DNA from: JAICMB01 sp035295125
GTDB lineage: Bacteria; Acidobacteriota; Terriglobia; Bryobacterales; Bryobacteraceae
Direction of reading: 5' to 3'
DNA: 15,704 nt
Assembly (NCBI GenBank): GCA_035295125.1
Contig: DATGJP010000071.1
Location: 1 to 15,704, forward strand
Shown here: positions 13,329 through 15,704 of the stretch, in pieces
Position numbering within the stretch: the first letter of the stretch is position 1
Layout: each line of letters begins with the position of its first letter
Notes under the pieces: model-generated
What the model was told of the DNA's origin: nothing
Database searches by the model: none
The model's input: the letters and a program-made list of their open reading frames with translations, nothing else
Made by a program: the position numbers and the translations under genes

Positions 13329-15704
13329 ATGAAACGCACCATAGCAATTATCTCCATGTTCACGGCAGCAGCCATCCTGCTGCTGCTGTTGGTCACCGTG
13401 GGCCAGGCGTTCGCGCCCCGGATGCCGATTCTTGCGAGCGCGACGATTCCAGCGTATTCCCCAAACTCGGGAGTGTCTTTGGTGATTCGGGGTGCGGACA
13501 AAAGCTATTCGTTACTGCGTTTCGGCCTAACCCCTCCGTACGGGCTTCTGAGCTCGATGCAAAGCCTGGTACACCTCTTCAGCATCGGTTTTTCGACGAC
13601 AGGCCCTGATGCAGCAGGCCCGGCGGGAGTAGGGCGAGCTTCCCAGCTTGCCGCCTTAGGCGACTTCAAAGGCGATGGATCGCCCGGAGTAGCGTATACC
13701 GACATCTCAAATAACAGCTCCAACGTTACGGTCTATATCGGGACCTCGATGCTCGCTTTCAACGGCGCGGCAAATTACCCGGCCGGGCCTATTGCGGACG
13801 GGGTGATTACCGGCGATTTCAATCGCGATGGCAAGGTGGACCTGGCGGTGTCTTATCAGGGCGGTACCGGCACCGGCGGTGTAGCGGTCCTTCTGAATAC
13901 CGGAAACGGTACCTTTGGGCCGGCGAAGACCTATTCGTTCGGCCAGAATCCGTCCTCAGTGGCCACTTTCGACGTAAACGGCGACGGCATTCTTGACCTG
14001 GTGGTCGCCGACGGCAGCTCCTTCCCCAACTCGGTTTATGTACTCACCGGGAAGGGCGACGGCACGTTTAATGCGGCGGTGGGTTATGCGACTTCCAGCA
14101 ACTCTCTCTCTTCCGTGACGATCGGCGACTTCGATGGCGATGGTCATCCGGATTTGGCGACCACGGCGTACGATAGTACGGTTTCTATCCTTCTCAATAA
14201 CGGCTCTGGTGCGTTTCATCTCGGCAGTTCTTTTATGGCTGGCAACCTGCCGATCTACATTGCGGCCGGCGATGTGAACGGTGATGGCAAACTCGACCTG
14301 GTGACCGCCGACACTGGCGACTCGGCCGTTTCCGTTTTCCTGGGAGACGGCCATGGCCATTTCCAGCTCAAATCCAAGAACACTTTAAGCGACGCTTCAT
14401 CGCTGATCCTGACTGACTACAACAATGACGGCAAGCTGGATATCATCAACGCGCTCGGCGATGCGCGAGGCTTTGGTCCCAGCTTCAGCAACGGGAACAT
14501 TGACGTCATCCTGGGGAACGGCGATGGGACATTTCAGGGCTCCAGTGGGGCAGGGTCGACCGCGATCACGTTCCAAACGACGCCAACCGGGCTGTTGTTC
14601 ACAGTCGACGGCGGGGCGGTTCTCAGCGCGCCGCAGACCATGAATCTTTCTCCTGGCTCCCACACAATTGCTGTGAATTCTGTTCAGGCGGGGGATACCG
14701 GAATACAGTATTCGTTCACCGGTTGGAACGACGGGGGGCTTCCATCGCATTCCATTGTGGTTGGCGGCAGCGCGGCTACGTATACGGCGAGTTTTACAGC
14801 ACAGTATCAATTGACTACAGCGGCATCTCCGGTGGCGGGAGGCACGGTAACTCCGGCAAGCGGAACGTTCTTTAATGCCGGAATGGCTGTACCAATAAGC
14901 GCGACTGCGAATCAAGGTTATGCGTTTGCCAACTGGAGCGGTGCGGTTGCCAGTTCAACGAGCGCATCGACCACCGTCACAATGAATGGTGCGGAAACGG
15001 TGACGGCGAATTTTGCTCCGGTGGGAAGCCTCACGATTCAGACGAGCCCGCCCGGTTTGCAGTTCAGTGTCGATGGCGGCACGGCGCAGACGGCTCCGCA
15101 GACTTTGAGTGTTGCGCAGGGAGCGCATACGATTGCCATAGTCGGAACCCAAGCGGGCGCCACGGGAACCCAATACGTCTTTACTTCGTGGAACGATGGC
15201 GGCGCAGCGTCGCATTCCGTCAATGTTACGAGCACGGCTGCAACATACACGGCGACTTTCAAGACACAATACCTGCTTACGACAGCAGCATCTCCGGTCG
15301 CGGGTGGAACAGTTACTCCCGCAAGCGGGACGTTCTACGATATGGGCAGCTCGGTGCCGGTCAGCGCCACGGCGAACTCCGGTTTCACGTTTGCCAATTG
15401 GACCGGTCCTGTGGCGAGTGCGAGCAGCGCTTCGACCAACGTAGCGATGAGTGCTCCGGCGACGGTGACGGCTAATTTCAGCTCGCTGACGGGGATTACA
15501 ATTCAGACCAGTCCGACGGGCCTGCAGTTCACCGTCGATGGCGGGAACACGCAGGTTGCTCCACAAACCCTGAATCTGCCGCAGGGGCCGCATACGATTG
15601 CCGTAGTCGGTACACAGCCTGGCGCGACGGGTACACAATACGTGTTTACGTCGTGGAGCGATGGCGGCGCAGCGTCGCACTCTATCAACGTGGCAAATGC
15701 CGCG
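13329..15704 (+). CDS. Large secreted FG-GAP/VCBS propeller protein with PEGA-like and bacterial-repeat units, 3' end missing
   Basis: 792 codons are open from the ATG at 13329 to the window end, with no stop. AGGA at 13317-13320 is its ribosome-binding site and overlaps the previous stop. Signal peptide: MKRTIAIISM, then a leucine-rich core, with likely cleavage after GQAFA near residue 29. Residues about 105-405 hold six calcium-loop repeats of the D-x-[DN]-x-DG-x-x-D type, near residues 111 (GDFKGDG), 162 (GDFNRDGKVDL), 215 (FDVNGDGILDL), 266 (GDFDGDGHPDL), 314 (GDVNGDGKLDL) and 363 (TDYNNDGKLDI). They are spaced about 50 residues, typical of an integrin-like FG-GAP beta-propeller. From residue 413 a 155-residue unit repeats. 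The protein is probably exported and surface-bound or extracellular, in adhesion or polymer binding; this is family-level inference. Confidence 0.88.
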   Translation, partial: MKRTIAIISMFTAAAILLLLLVTVGQAFAPRMPILASATIPAYSPNSGVSLVIRGADKSYSLLRFGLTPPYGLLSSMQSLVHLFSIGFSTTGPDAAGPAGVGRASQLAALGDFKGDGSPGVAYTDISNNSSNVTVYIGTSMLAFNGAANYPAGPIADGVITGDFNRDGKVDLAVSYQGGTGTGGVAVLLNTGNGTFGPAKTYSFGQNPSSVATFDVNGDGILDLVVADGSSFPNSVYVLTGKGDGTFNAAVGYATSSNSLSSVTIGDFDGDGHPDLATTAYDSTVSILLNNGSGAFHLGSSFMAGNLPIYIAAGDVNGDGKLDLVTADTGDSAVSVFLGDGHGHFQLKSKNTLSDASSLILTDYNNDGKLDIINALGDARGFGPSFSNGNIDVILGNGDGTFQGSSGAGSTAITFQTTPTGLLFTVDGGAVLSAPQTMNLSPGSHTIAVNSVQAGDTGIQYSFTGWNDGGLPSHSIVVGGSAATYTASFTAQYQLTTAASPVAGGTVTPASGTFFNAGMAVPISATANQGYAFANWSGAVASSTSASTTVTMNGAETVTANFAPVGSLTIQTSPPGLQFSVDGGTAQTAPQTLSVAQGAHTIAIVGTQAGATGTQYVFTSWNDGGAASHSVNVTSTAATYTATFKTQYLLTTAASPVAGGTVTPASGTFYDMGSSVPVSATANSGFTFANWTGPVASASSASTNVAMSAPATVTANFSSLTGITIQTSPTGLQFTVDGGNTQVAPQTLNLPQGPHTIAVVGTQPGATGTQYVFTSWSDGGAASHSINVANAA
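14565..15704 (+). repeat. Tandem 465-bp (155-residue) coding repeats, 2.45 copies in window
   Basis: Units begin at 14565, 15030 and 15495 (third unit cut). The two spacings are exactly 465 bases. Each unit has a PEGA-like half (Q-T-[ST]-P-x-G-L-x-F-x-VDGG ... APQT ... HTIAV) and a half of the bacterial-repeat/InlB-B type (YxLTTAASPVAGGTVTPASG ... FANW). Unit 3 matches unit 2 closely at DNA level, for example across 15185-15230 versus 15650-15695, while unit 1 is more diverged. Confidence 0.88.

Noticed and set aside
14955..15680. A 241-codon minus-strand frame opposite the tandem repeats
   Set aside because: It mirrors the repeat period of the plus-strand protein and is Arg/Cys-rich, as expected for a shadow.
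14565..15704. Regular repeats as a CRISPR-like array
   Set aside because: The period is 465 bases, the whole unit is coding and in frame, and there are no short repeat/unique spacer alternations.

Overview
The window looks like a chromosomal segment of a GC-rich soil bacterium, most likely an Acidobacteriota member of the Solibacter/Bryobacter type. This is inferred from three things: a secreted DUF2911 protein, a large secreted FG-GAP protein with PEGA-like and bacterial-repeat tandem units, and the overall codon use. No rRNA or tRNA gene, CRISPR array or replication origin was seen.

Left part (1-2137): the edge of an IS630-type transposase runs off the window on the minus strand. Next to it is a clearly broken minus-strand gene for a ClpP/crotonase-fold serine protease of the serine dehydrogenase proteinase (SDH_sah) type, with at least two frameshifts and an in-frame TAG. 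It is followed by an intact secreted DUF2911 gene and about 380 bases without a gene, which hold a strong hairpin just upstream of the next gene.

Centre (2138-9517): seven plus-strand genes are packed head to tail, and nearly all successive genes overlap. In order they are a membrane fatty acid desaturase, a stand-alone acyl carrier protein, a CMAS-like SAM methyltransferase, a fatty acyl-AMP ligase, an SCP2-like thiolase, a YheT-type alpha/beta hydrolase and a full-length CFA-synthase-like methyltransferase. The desaturase/ACP/acyl-AMP-ligase trio is the same functional set as the JamABC-type cassettes that activate a fatty acid, load it on a dedicated ACP and modify it there. Here the set is combined with two methyltransferases and a thiolase. 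The simplest reading is a carrier-bound fatty acid tailoring pathway: activation, loading, desaturation, methylation or cyclopropanation at the double bond, then thiolase or hydrolase processing. The product is unknown. Several catalytic positions differ from the textbook enzymes. This is the most promising candidate for an undescribed system in the window.

Right part (9520-15704): a secreted TlpA/thioredoxin-like protein (minus), an RlmA-type rRNA methyltransferase (plus), an unrecognised 396-residue protein (minus, overlapping rlmA tail to tail), a membrane-anchored possible permuted papain-like protein that seems to lack its histidine, and the large secreted beta-propeller/tandem-repeat protein, which is cut by the window end.
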